NCBI RefSeq assembly: GCF_003858455.1
Contig: NZ_RQZF01000009.1
Span: 62,001-126,000, forward strand
Direction of reading: 5' to 3'
DNA: 64,000 nucleotides
Source: Schaalia canis
GTDB taxonomy: Bacteria > Actinomycetota > Actinomycetes > Actinomycetales > Actinomycetaceae
Below, one piece after another: positions 1 to 7,126 of the stretch (position 1 is the stretch's first letter; each line of letters begins with the position of its first letter). Both the position numbers and the translations under genes were made by a program. The notes under the pieces were generated by a model. It saw nothing but the letters and a program-made list of their open reading frames with translations, did not search any database and was not told the origin of the DNA.

Positions 1-96
1 GACGAATGTCAGTTTTTCTGGTGCTTTGAGCGACTTCAGCGCCCACTCCTGGAGGCGCTTCTCTAGGGAGTCGTTCATTGCATCCCGTAGCGACAT
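1..96 (-). CDS. N-terminal fragment of an unidentified protein (cut by window edge)
   Basis: Reading leftward from an ATG at 94-96, an open frame of 32 codons runs off the start of the window. It encodes a charged, probably helical N-terminus (MSLRDAMNDSLEKRL...). A second in-frame ATG at 76-78 is possible. An AGGG stretch lies just upstream of the first ATG. The family cannot be recognised from so short a piece. Confidence 0.4.
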   Translation of the reverse strand, partial: MSLRDAMNDSLEKRLQEWALKSLKAPEKLTFV

Positions 97-550
97 CTAC
101 CCTGATGCCTTAGTGACGATCGTACACCACAGGATAACTTTGTAAAGACATATGAGAGACACGAGCTAACAATGCGACACAATCGCAACCTTCATTCCCT
201 CGCCCTCAAAGGCGATACCCCCTAAGCCTCTACTACGCATACAGCCAGAAAGATCGGCATGATTATGCCTTTGCCACGCAACACTTCCCCAAAAGAGTGC
301 CGGATCCTCCTTCCATTCGACCCCCTCCAACACACATCTACTCACAGGAATATTCCAGGAATATCCCATTGATATATCAGCCAATCTGGGCGTTTCGTCC
401 GCCTCTGACCGTCATCCGCTCAAGATCACCCCAGCTATCGGATCAAACCGTTAACGTATTAAGGTCATATATAGGTTTCTTGCTCCTCTTTCTCTTGAAG
501 CATCACAGAAGCCAGCCCCACCCCCGGTCACCCTATGAAAGTCTGATCGC
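97..550. other. Intergenic region, 454 bases, no convincing gene
   Basis: This AT-richer gap separates the leftward edge gene from the rightward flotillin gene, so it should hold two divergent promoters. The only clear structure is an 11-base tandem near-repeat, CAGGAATATTC at 345-355 then CAGGAATATCC at 356-366; the first copy contains the palindrome GGAATATTCC. A small open frame at 166-384 on the minus strand has no recognisable features. No RNA gene was found. Confidence 0.5.
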
Positions 551-2020
551 ATGACTATCGTGCTCTTAGAAATCCTCATCCCGATCTTGATAATCCTCGC
601 CCTTATCGCCCTAGCGTTTGGCCTCATCGTGTTTAGCTTGCGGCGTTGGATCCGCGTGGCCTCCCCAGACGAAGCCCTGGTCATCAGTGGCCGTAAGCAG
701 ACGATTGATGGCGTGACCTCTCCCGTCACCGTCGTCGTTAATGGCCGCGCCCTTATAAACCCCATTACCCAGCGCGCAGAGACGATCTCTCTGCGCTCAC
801 GTCAGGTTTCCCTTCAGGCTGAAGCTCAGTCTGAAGACAATGTGACCCTGCAGGTTGAAGGTGTCGCTATCGTCAAGATCGGCTCCTCCCCCACCCTTGT
901 TCGTCGTGCTGCGGAACGTTTTGCTAGCCAAGACAGCGCCATCGAGCACTTCACCACCGAACAACTTGAGGGCGCTCTGCGCGGCGTCGTGGCAACACTC
1001 AGCGTCGAAGTCCTCATGCGAGACCGCAAGAAATTCTCCGATCAGATTGCCACCGACGTCTCCGCCGAACTTGAAGAGCAGGGCCTCATCCTCGACTCCT
1101 TCCAGATCAAGGGCATCACAGACGCTGTCGGCTACATCCAAAGTTTGGGCGTGCCGCAGATTCAGGCCAAGCGCCGAGAAGCGGAGATCGCTCAAACCAA
1201 CGCCGAGCGCGCCATCACCCAACGCCAAATCGCCACCGACGAAGAAAACCTCGTCGAGCAAACCCGCCTCGACCAAAACCGCGCCAACGCCGAAGCAGAA
1301 GTCGGTAAGGCCCAAGCCGAAGCCGAACAAGCCGAAGCCCTCGCCCGCGCCCAAGCTCAACAGCGCGTCCTTGAGCAAGAAGCCCTCAACCGACAGGCTC
1401 AACTTGACGCCGAGGTTCGCCGCACAGCCGAAGCTGACCGCTACCGCCGCGAGCAAGACGCTGAAGCCAAAGCCTACGAACAAACAAAAGCCGCTGAAGC
1501 GCGCGCCTACGAACAGATGAAGGATGCCGAGGCAAAGGCCAGCATCATCGAACGACAGGCTGAGGCTCGCCTCTTTGAGGCAGAAAAAGACGCAGAGGCA
1601 CGCCGTTTCCAGGCCGAGAAGGAGGCCGAGGCAACCCGCCTCAAGGCCAGCGCAAATGCGGAAGCGATTGAGGCTGAGGGCCGCGCCCGCGCCGAGGCCC
1701 TGCGCCAAGAGGCCGATGCTCTCTCTTACAACCAGCAGGCACTCTTGGCCGTCCGCGCTCTTGAGACGCTCCCCTCCCTCATGGCATCCTTTGCTGAGGG
1801 CTACTCCAACGTCGGTGAGGTCACGCTTATTGGTGGCGCGGATTCCTCAATGGCCGAGCACTTCAATGGTGAGCAAGGAACGGCTCTTGCAGCAACCTTC
1901 GCCACGCTGAAGGCTTCGACTGGTATCGACATGGCAGCAATTATTCAGGGCCGCGTTGAAGGTGCAGCCATGGGGAAAGCCATTGGTGAGGAGCTCTCGG
2001 CCGCATCGGATTCCGAGTAG
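551..2020 (+). CDS. Flotillin-like SPFH/band 7 membrane protein
   Basis: The 489-residue protein starts with one hydrophobic transmembrane segment (about residues 5-30), followed by an SPFH/band 7 domain (about 35-200). A very long Ala/Glu-rich heptad region (about 200-420) should form a coiled coil, and a Gly/Ala-rich tail ends the protein. This is the order seen in bacterial flotillins (FloT/YuaG type), which oligomerise in the cytoplasmic membrane and organise fluid microdomains. No NfeD-type partner lies next to it. No strong Shine-Dalgarno precedes the ATG at 551. The gene appears monocistronic, ending at the inverted repeat at 2039-2091. Family assignment is secure; the client proteins are unknown. 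Confidence 0.88.
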   Translation: MTIVLLEILIPILIILALIALAFGLIVFSLRRWIRVASPDEALVISGRKQTIDGVTSPVTVVVNGRALINPITQRAETISLRSRQVSLQAEAQSEDNVTLQVEGVAIVKIGSSPTLVRRAAERFASQDSAIEHFTTEQLEGALRGVVATLSVEVLMRDRKKFSDQIATDVSAELEEQGLILDSFQIKGITDAVGYIQSLGVPQIQAKRREAEIAQTNAERAITQRQIATDEENLVEQTRLDQNRANAEAEVGKAQAEAEQAEALARAQAQQRVLEQEALNRQAQLDAEVRRTAEADRYRREQDAEAKAYEQTKAAEARAYEQMKDAEAKASIIERQAEARLFEAEKDAEARRFQAEKEAEATRLKASANAEAIEAEGRARAEALRQEADALSYNQQALLAVRALETLPSLMASFAEGYSNVGEVTLIGGADSSMAEHFNGEQGTALAATFATLKASTGIDMAAIIQGRVEGAAMGKAIGEELSAASDSE

Positions 2021-2038
2021 CTTCCCCTTCGCTCTTAC

Positions 2039-2091
2039 ATAGCCTCTTATTCGCAGCGGGCAACTTCCGCTTGCTGCGAATAAGAGGCTAT
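2039..2091. terminator. Perfect 19-bp inverted repeat after the flotillin gene
   Basis: ATAGCCTCTTATTCGCAGC (2039-2057) is repeated in perfect inversion at 2073-2091 around a 15-base loop, 18 bases after the flotillin stop codon. There is no good U-tract, so it may act as a bidirectional or weak intrinsic terminator between convergent genes. Confidence 0.7.
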
Positions 2092-2138
2092 TGCTGTACG
2101 TAATCCACAGCGGGCAGTACGGAACGCTTTAGGGAACG

Positions 2139-2169
2139 AAAAACCCGGCACCGTGTCGGTACCGGGTTT
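2139..2169 (-). terminator. Intrinsic terminator of rpmF
   Basis: Arms 2141-2153 and 2157-2169 pair over 13 positions with one G-U pair. Read on the minus strand the stem is followed by a run of five T. It lies 14 bases after the rpmF stop codon. Confidence 0.75.
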
Positions 2170-2182
2170 CCTCGTGCGTATA

Positions 2183-2353
2183 TCAGGCCTCGACGTCCAG
2201 CAGGCCGTTCTTGTAGGCCTTCGCCAGGCGACGGGGCACGCGGACCTCGCGGCCGTTCACCTTAATGGTGTTCAGCTCGGTCAGGTCGGCCTTCCATGCA
2301 GACCGGCGAGTGCGGGTGTTTGCACGGGACATCTTGCGCTTGGGAACTGCCAT
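2183..2353 (-). CDS. rpmF: 50S ribosomal protein L32
   Basis: The 56-residue basic protein begins [20 protein letters not shown] and ends with the VPRRLAKAY...GLLD block of actinobacterial L32. It is a component of the large ribosomal subunit. It has no cysteines, so it is the zinc-free form, in contrast to the Cys4 L31 encoded at 62759-62971. The usual upstream DUF177/YceD gene is absent; rpmF stands alone between convergent and divergent neighbours. The ATG at 2351-2353 is preceded by a GGTAGGG ribosome-binding stretch. Confidence 0.95.
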   Translation of the reverse strand: MAVPKRKMSRANTRTRRSAWKADLTELNTIKVNGREVRVPRRLAKAYKNGLLDVEA

Positions 2354-2666
2354 GACCCTACCGCTCCTCTATCTCTCAGGTTCATTGTCGACTTACCGGC
2401 GCAGCACCTTCCCTAACTGCCCAGTGGGCGCCACGGTCAAGTGCGCTGCGGTGCGACGCATTGAGATCGATCGCGTTCCGGCAACCCGACAAGGTTAGCA
2501 TGCCGCCACCAGGTTCTCCCAACCACATCGCCTTTTTCCTCATGCGATACGCGCCACCTTCTCACCCAAAGCACTACGCTATGACGAAGGCTTGTTAACT
2601 TTCTTTGCCGCACGACACATGCCCGATAGCCCCGCCGCTTCCCATACCCAATGTCTTGGAGGATTG
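2354..2666. other. Intergenic region, 313 bases, divergent promoters
   Basis: This gap lies between the divergent rpmF and the YigZ-family gene. It must carry both promoters. No RNA gene, repeat or conserved leader was recognised. Confidence 0.4.
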
Positions 2667-3323
2667 ATGACTGCGATCTCAACGATTCGCTCCGGCACCT
2701 TCCTCACCCATGAAATAGAAATCAAACGCTCACGCTTTATCGCCACGATTGGGCGCACTGATTCACCTCAGGAGGCCCAGGGCCTCATTGATGCTGTGAA
2801 AAGTGAGCACCCTCAGGCTCGCCATAACTGTTCGGCCTATCTCATCCAGGTTAATGGGCGTAATCCACACCAACATTCCAGCGATGATGGTGAGCCCGCA
2901 GGAACCGCTGGAACCCCCATGCTTGAAGCTCTCCGTGGCGCAGGTGTATGGAACGTAACAGCCGTGGTAACGCGCTACTTCGGGGGCGTTCTTTTAGGGG
3001 CAGGCGGCCTGATTCGCGCCTACTCCACAGCGGTATCTGAGGCCCTCGCTCTAGCTCCCCGAGCTGAGCTACGCAGCCTAGAAGTCCTTGAGGCCGCACT
3101 CTCCCCCACGGATGCGGGCCGTATTGAGGCTGATTTACGCCACTGTGGCGCGCAGATTCTCGATACTCAGTGGGCTGCTGAGGTGCATATACGCATTGGA
3201 ACCGAGGCCACCGAGGTACCTTTTTTACAAGAAAGGCTCGCTCAACTGACAGGCGGTGTTACACGCTTCCAGATGGCGGGATCCACAATCGTTGAAGTCG
3301 ACATCCCTCAGTCACGGGCATAG
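2667..3323 (+). CDS. YigZ/IMPACT family protein
   Basis: The 218-residue protein has the UPF0029 N-terminal domain with its hallmark run from KRSRFIA through HNCSAYL and the DDGEPAGTAGTPML block (about residues 73-86), then TRYFGGVLLGAGGL (about 105-120). A shorter C-terminal domain of the DUF1949 type follows. In bacteria the family (YigZ, YvyE) is linked loosely to translation or stress, and in eukaryotes to GCN2 control; no enzyme activity is established. The ATG at 2667 is chosen because GGAGG sits four bases upstream at 2658-2662; an earlier in-frame ATG at 2592 has no such site. Confidence 0.88.
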   Translation: MTAISTIRSGTFLTHEIEIKRSRFIATIGRTDSPQEAQGLIDAVKSEHPQARHNCSAYLIQVNGRNPHQHSSDDGEPAGTAGTPMLEALRGAGVWNVTAVVTRYFGGVLLGAGGLIRAYSTAVSEALALAPRAELRSLEVLEAALSPTDAGRIEADLRHCGAQILDTQWAAEVHIRIGTEATEVPFLQERLAQLTGGVTRFQMAGSTIVEVDIPQSRA

Positions 3324-3442
3324 AGTGTTTTTGTGATGAACCGCGTGCGTAATGTTTTCCCCCTTCGCGGGAGTGCCTGCGCGCTGCCTGTGCGTGACTC
3401 TTACAGCATCGCCTTCGCATGCTGCCACGCTGACTGTCTCTA

Positions 3443-3481
3443 GGGCGGGTAGTTTTCTGCGCCCCTGTGCTCTATCCGCCC
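3443..3481 (+). promoter_or_regulatory. Stem-loop in the cysK leader region
   Basis: GGGCGGGTAG (3443-3452) pairs with CTATCCGCCC (3472-3481) with one G-U pair and a 19-base loop, inside the 231-base gap before cysK. It may be an attenuator-like element or a promoter-region hairpin. It does not match a riboswitch class I know. Confidence 0.3.
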
Positions 3482-3554
3482 ATGTCACTTTGCGCAAACT
3501 TTTGCCTCCACTGAGGCCTTCATTTTTCTCACACTGCTTTTATAAGGAATCCCC

Positions 3555-4487
3555 ATGGCTACCGTTGCAAACAACGTCACTGAACTCATTGGACGCACTC
3601 CCCTAGTCCGCCTCAACCGCCTGGTCTCGCCGGAGGCAACCGTCCTGGCCAAAATCGAGGCTTTCAACCCTGCATCCTCCGTCAAGGACCGCATCGCCGC
3701 CTCCATCATTGATGCAGCCGAAGCGTCCGGCCAGTTAACACCCGGCGGCACCATCATCGAAGCAACCTCGGGCAATACCGGCGTAGCCTTAGCAATGGTC
3801 GGCGCTGCTCGTGGCTACAAGGTGGTGATCACCATGCCCTCGTCCATGTCTGTTGAGCGTCGCATTCTCATGCGTGCTTTTGGTGCCGAACTTATCCTCA
3901 CCGACCCTAAAGACGGCATCAAAGGATCGGTGGCGAAGGCGGAAGAAATCCGTGATGAACGCCCCGGTTCCATCATCGCCTCTCAATTCACCAACCCCGC
4001 GAACCCGGCTGTGCACCGCCGCACCACCGCCGAAGAAATCCTGGCAGATACAGACGGTAAGGTGGATATCTTCATTGCCGGTGTTGGCACGGGTGGAACC
4101 GTCTCTGGCGTGGGGGCGATCCTGAAAGAGCGCGTGCCCGGCGTTCAGATTATCGCCGCCCAGCCTGAAGAATCTCCCCTCCTAACTGGGGGCTCGCCCG
4201 CGCCTCACGGCATCCAAGGCATGGGTCCGAACTTCGTTGCCCAGACCTACGATGCCTCTGTTGTTGACGAAGTACTCAACGTGAACACAGCAACCGCCAT
4301 GGCCTACGCTCGCCGGGCTGCCGCTGAGGAAGGCCTCCTGGTAGGTATTTCCTCTGGTGCTGCGCTCGCCATCGCCGCAGAGGTATCGGCACGTCCCGAA
4401 AATGCTGGCAAGACCATTGTTGTCGTCTTGCCTGACACCGGCGAACGTTACCTTTCCACCCCCCTGTTCGAGGATCTGCGCGACTGA
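3555..4487 (+). CDS. cysK: O-acetylserine sulfhydrylase (cysteine synthase A)
   Basis: The 310-residue fold-type II PLP enzyme makes L-cysteine from O-acetylserine and sulfide. Visible signatures are the PASSVKDRIA segment with the PLP lysine (about residue 43), the TSGNTG substrate loop (about 70-75), the GTGGTVSG phosphate-binding loop and the C-terminal SSGAA and PDTGERYLS motifs. Length is typical for CysK. An AAGGAA ribosome-binding site precedes the ATG. cysE follows after a strong hairpin, so the two consecutive steps of cysteine synthesis are neighbours and the products may form the CysE-CysK complex. Confidence 0.96.
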   Translation: MATVANNVTELIGRTPLVRLNRLVSPEATVLAKIEAFNPASSVKDRIAASIIDAAEASGQLTPGGTIIEATSGNTGVALAMVGAARGYKVVITMPSSMSVERRILMRAFGAELILTDPKDGIKGSVAKAEEIRDERPGSIIASQFTNPANPAVHRRTTAEEILADTDGKVDIFIAGVGTGGTVSGVGAILKERVPGVQIIAAQPEESPLLTGGSPAPHGIQGMGPNFVAQTYDASVVDEVLNVNTATAMAYARRAAAEEGLLVGISSGAALAIAAEVSARPENAGKTIVVVLPDTGERYLSTPLFEDLRD

Positions 4488-4499
4488 ATGCTTTGAGAA

Positions 4500-4550
4500 G
4501 GCGGCGGGGCTAGGAATTGCGACTGACTTTTTCGCATGGGCCCCGCCGCC
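4500..4550 (+). terminator. Hairpin between cysK and cysE
   Basis: GGCGGCGGGGC (4500-4510) is repeated in perfect inversion at 4540-4550. The 29-base loop contains five T. It could terminate or attenuate transcription between cysK and cysE. Confidence 0.55.
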
Positions 4551-4605
4551 CCTACGTTCAGGCTGTTAGTGTATATGCCAGTTGTGTCCACCAAGTGAGG
4601 TCCTC

Positions 4606-5352
4606 ATGAGTTCAGCCCAGCAGAGTTCAGGCCAGCAAAGTTCAACCCAGCAGGGTTCAGGCCAGCAGGGTTCAGCAGGGCACCCCGGCTTCTTTTCTCT
4701 CATGCGCGAGGACCTCGATAATGTGCGCCGCCGTGACCCTGCAGCAACCTCACGCATTGAGATAGCCCTGACCTACCCGGGTGTTCATGCGATCTGGGCA
4801 CACCGCCTGGCACATGGATTGTGGAAACACCGCTGGTCGACAATTGCCCGCATGGTGTCCTCCTTTGCTCGCACCTTCACAGGCGTTGATATTCACCCTG
4901 GCGCCACCATTGGCCGCCGAGTCTTTATTGACCATGCCACCGGCGTGGTGATCGGTGAAACCGCTGAGGTCGGTGAGGACGTGGTTATTTTCCATGGCGT
5001 GACCTTGGGTGGCGTGTCGATGAACCCCGGTAAGCGTCACCCCACAGTGGGTAATCATGTGATGATCGGTGCCGGCGCGAAGGTTCTTGGCCCCATTGAG
5101 ATTGGTAATGACGTCAAGATCGGTGCGAACGCGGTGGTGACGAAGGATGTGCCGTGCGGTTCGGTAGCGATTGGCATTCCGGCTTCTATTCGCCCACCCA
5201 AGGTGCATGACGAGTCCGATGAGGATCTGATTGTTGATCCCAACTGCCATGAGGACGGTTTCGAGGAAAAAGCTGGCCATATTGCAGCTGAGCTCCTTGC
5301 TAAGCAGGCCCAACAAATGGCTGAAGCTGGCGATCCCTCGCTTTTCATCTGA
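4606..5352 (+). CDS. cysE: Serine O-acetyltransferase with Ser/Gln repeat N-terminus
   Basis: The 248-residue protein acetylates serine with acetyl-CoA, the step before CysK. After a low-complexity N-terminus it shows the SAT helix region and a left-handed beta-helix of hexapeptides, including [27 protein letters not shown] and [12 protein letters not shown]. The ATG at 4606 is preferred because GTGAGG lies five bases upstream; an in-frame ATG at 4582 lacks one. Residues 2-25 are a pentapeptide repeat ([24 protein letters not shown]) not seen in usual CysE proteins. The C-terminus ends SLFI, compatible with the C-terminal Ile used for docking into CysK. Confidence 0.94.
   Translation: MSSAQQSSGQQSSTQQGSGQQGSAGHPGFFSLMREDLDNVRRRDPAATSRIEIALTYPGVHAIWAHRLAHGLWKHRWSTIARMVSSFARTFTGVDIHPGATIGRRVFIDHATGVVIGETAEVGEDVVIFHGVTLGGVSMNPGKRHPTVGNHVMIGAGAKVLGPIEIGNDVKIGANAVVTKDVPCGSVAIGIPASIRPPKVHDESDEDLIVDPNCHEDGFEEKAGHIAAELLAKQAQQMAEAGDPSLFI
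4609..4680 (+). repeat. 15-bp coding tandem repeat in cysE
   Basis: Four full and one partial copies of a 15-base unit of the form RGTTCAGSCCAGCAG lie directly after the start codon. Each unit encodes five residues, so gain or loss of copies keeps the frame. Confidence 0.85.
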
Positions 5353-5458
5353 TCTCGCCCCACACGTCGTCTGCCTCGCATAGCTACCCGTGGCCAGTTG
5401 AGTGTGGTGGACTCTGCGCCACATGCCCACTTCCCTACCATTTGTGGTACAGCTCACC

Positions 5459-5464
5459 TACACT
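5459..5464 (+). promoter_or_regulatory. -10 box of a leaderless GNAT transcript
   Basis: TACACT lies exactly six bases before the ATG at 5471, so the start codon should be at or next to the transcription start. No Shine-Dalgarno is present. A good -35 box was not found. Confidence 0.5.
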
Positions 5465-5470
5465 GGGTGT

Positions 5471-5965
5471 ATGAGCGAACGTACCTTACGAGCAGATCTG
5501 GATGTATTGGCAGATGTCGAGCGTCTTGAAGGCCTCGAGGTCGCCTCTCTCACGCGCTACGACATCCCCGCACTCGCAGCGCTGCACGTCGTCGCCTACG
5601 ACGAACCCCCCACCGCCGAGAACCTGTGGGAATCCGCCGAGGAAATGCGCATGTGCTTTGAAGGAGCCTTCGGTGAGCCCCTCGATCACTCCTTCATTGG
5701 TGCCTGGGATGATGGGCTGCTGGTCGGCGCTATCCTCTGCGTTGCCCAGTCCCCCTGGGATGATTTCCCCACCGGCCCCTGCGTTATTGATCTCATGGTG
5801 GACCCCGAATACCGACGCCGCGGCATTGCCACCGGCCTGGTTGCTGAACTCGCACGGCGAGCCACCGAATGGGGCTGGGGATCTCTTACCCTCAGGGTCG
5901 GCCCGCGTCACGGCGCAGCCGCTAAACTCTACGAGCTTCTTGGGTTCACCGAAGTTCCAGCATAG
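5471..5965 (+). CDS. GNAT-family N-acetyltransferase
   Basis: The 164-residue protein has a single GNAT fold. The acetyl-CoA pyrophosphate loop is visible as RRRGIATGL (about residues 117-125), preceded by the beta strand VIDLMVDPEY and followed by the C-terminal GAAKLYELLGF motif. The substrate cannot be told; it may be an amine, an amino acid or a ribosomal protein terminus. An upstream in-frame start at 5402 is less likely, since a -10-like box sits six bases before the ATG at 5471. It follows cysE by 118 bases and converges with the glycosylase gene. Confidence 0.8.
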   Translation: MSERTLRADLDVLADVERLEGLEVASLTRYDIPALAALHVVAYDEPPTAENLWESAEEMRMCFEGAFGEPLDHSFIGAWDDGLLVGAILCVAQSPWDDFPTGPCVIDLMVDPEYRRRGIATGLVAELARRATEWGWGSLTLRVGPRHGAAAKLYELLGFTEVPA

Positions 5966-6023
5966 AAGCCTTACCCCAATCGACGAGGTTGCCGCAGACG
6001 CGCCCTCACTCGATAAGGAGCCT

Positions 6024-6998
6024 TTAGCGTTGGCAACTGGGGCACCAGAACAGGCGACGCCCCTGCATGGGCTTTTCCGCCACAGGCGTCCCACAGCGCA
6101 GGCAGGGACGTCCCGTTCGGTGATAGACATACCAGCGCGAGGCTTCTGCGTCCCCCGGGATCTCCTCTGCGGGAGCCTCTTGCGGGTCCATTGTGTCAAG
6201 GCGTCCCGCAGCAAGCCCACGATTCATAATGTCGCAGGTCAGCCGCCACAGATCGGCCACTCGGGATGCCGCAATCCGATTACCGGTTCGCATCGGAGAA
6301 AGACCCGCGAGGAAAAGAATATCGGCGCGGTAAATATTGCCCACGCCGGCCACAATCGACTGGTCCATCATGAGCTCACCAATCGCACGCTTGCGTGAGC
6401 GCACAGCCTGCACAAATTGTTCCGTGGCCTCCTGGTCATCGCGGGCACCAGGAATCAAGGGATCTGGGCCAAGCTTTGCCAATGCCACCTGGCGTTCAAC
6501 GTCACTAATCACCTCGCAGCGATTCGGACCTGACAGGTCCCCCACCGCGTAAGGGGTGAGGATGCGCAGACGAACCTGACCGATGGGCTCTGGAGGGTTC
6601 CATGCGCCGCCCTCGTGATGTCCACCAGGATTCCAACGCTCTGCCTTATGCGCCCCTTCTGGGCCGGGGCGTTCGGGTTCAGGAGCGAGACGCTCAACCA
6701 CGCCGTGCCCATGATCGCGTAGCGTCTCATCGCCGCTGAAGCGCCATGTTCCGTACAAACCCAAGTGAATGTGGATCCAGTGGTCAATGTCGGCGCTGCC
6801 ACCCTGGGAGAGTTCTGGCGGGACAAAACCAATGAACATGTGCTTCCCGTGGGCCTCCACACGCTCCATCACCCAGCCGTCCAGCAGGGCGGCGGAAGAA
6901 GCAAAACGCCCTTGTGGGGAGGACATTTGGCAGCTCTGCCCGCCAAAAACGTCTGTGAGCGTTGTGGCAAGGCGGCGTACGGCATCACCTTCAGGCAT
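6024..6998 (-). CDS. Nei/Fpg-family DNA glycosylase (endonuclease VIII-like)
   Basis: The 324-residue protein begins MPEGD, the Nei-type N-terminus in which Pro2 and Glu3 form the catalytic centre for removal of oxidised pyrimidines and AP-site cleavage. Lys52 lies in the GKHMF motif. The helix-two-turn-helix region includes VAGVGNIYRADILFLAG, and the C-terminus is a CxxC...CxxC zinc finger (CLRC and CPSC). The protein is longer than the usual 260-280 residues because of a Pro/Gly/His-rich insert at about residues 90-139 with two WNP motifs. The ATG at 6998 is fixed by the MPEGD motif. Whether it is Nei1- or Nei2-like needs a phylogeny. Confidence 0.88.
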   Translation of the reverse strand: MPEGDAVRRLATTLTDVFGGQSCQMSSPQGRFASSAALLDGWVMERVEAHGKHMFIGFVPPELSQGGSADIDHWIHIHLGLYGTWRFSGDETLRDHGHGVVERLAPEPERPGPEGAHKAERWNPGGHHEGGAWNPPEPIGQVRLRILTPYAVGDLSGPNRCEVISDVERQVALAKLGPDPLIPGARDDQEATEQFVQAVRSRKRAIGELMMDQSIVAGVGNIYRADILFLAGLSPMRTGNRIAASRVADLWRLTCDIMNRGLAAGRLDTMDPQEAPAEEIPGDAEASRWYVYHRTGRPCLRCGTPVAEKPMQGRRLFWCPSCQR

Positions 6999-7052
6999 GG
7001 ACTTCTTCTTTCATCACAAGGGTTTATCCCAGGTCAGACATCGGCAATGACA

Positions 7053-7089
7053 ATGGTGTTGGTAGGAGCAACGCCCCTACCAACACCAT
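7053..7089 (-). terminator. Hairpin after leuS
   Basis: Perfect 14-bp arms (7053-7066 and 7076-7089, ATGGTGTTGGTAGG and its complement) with a 9-base loop lie 37 bases after the leuS stop. No T-run follows, so termination strength is uncertain. It separates leuS from the glycosylase gene on the same strand. Confidence 0.55.
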
Positions 7090-7126
7090 CATTCACACTA
7101 AGCGGGCTAGACGCCCGAGTGACACC

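Noticed and set aside
166-384. Minus-strand frame of 72 codons before the flotillin gene
   Set aside because: No family resemblance and no clear start signal; I could not separate it from chance, so it is not listed as a gene.
797-1708. Long minus-strand open frame within the flotillin gene
   Set aside because: Its Leu/Gly/Phe-rich translation is the antisense of the Ala/Glu-rich coiled coil; no independent support.
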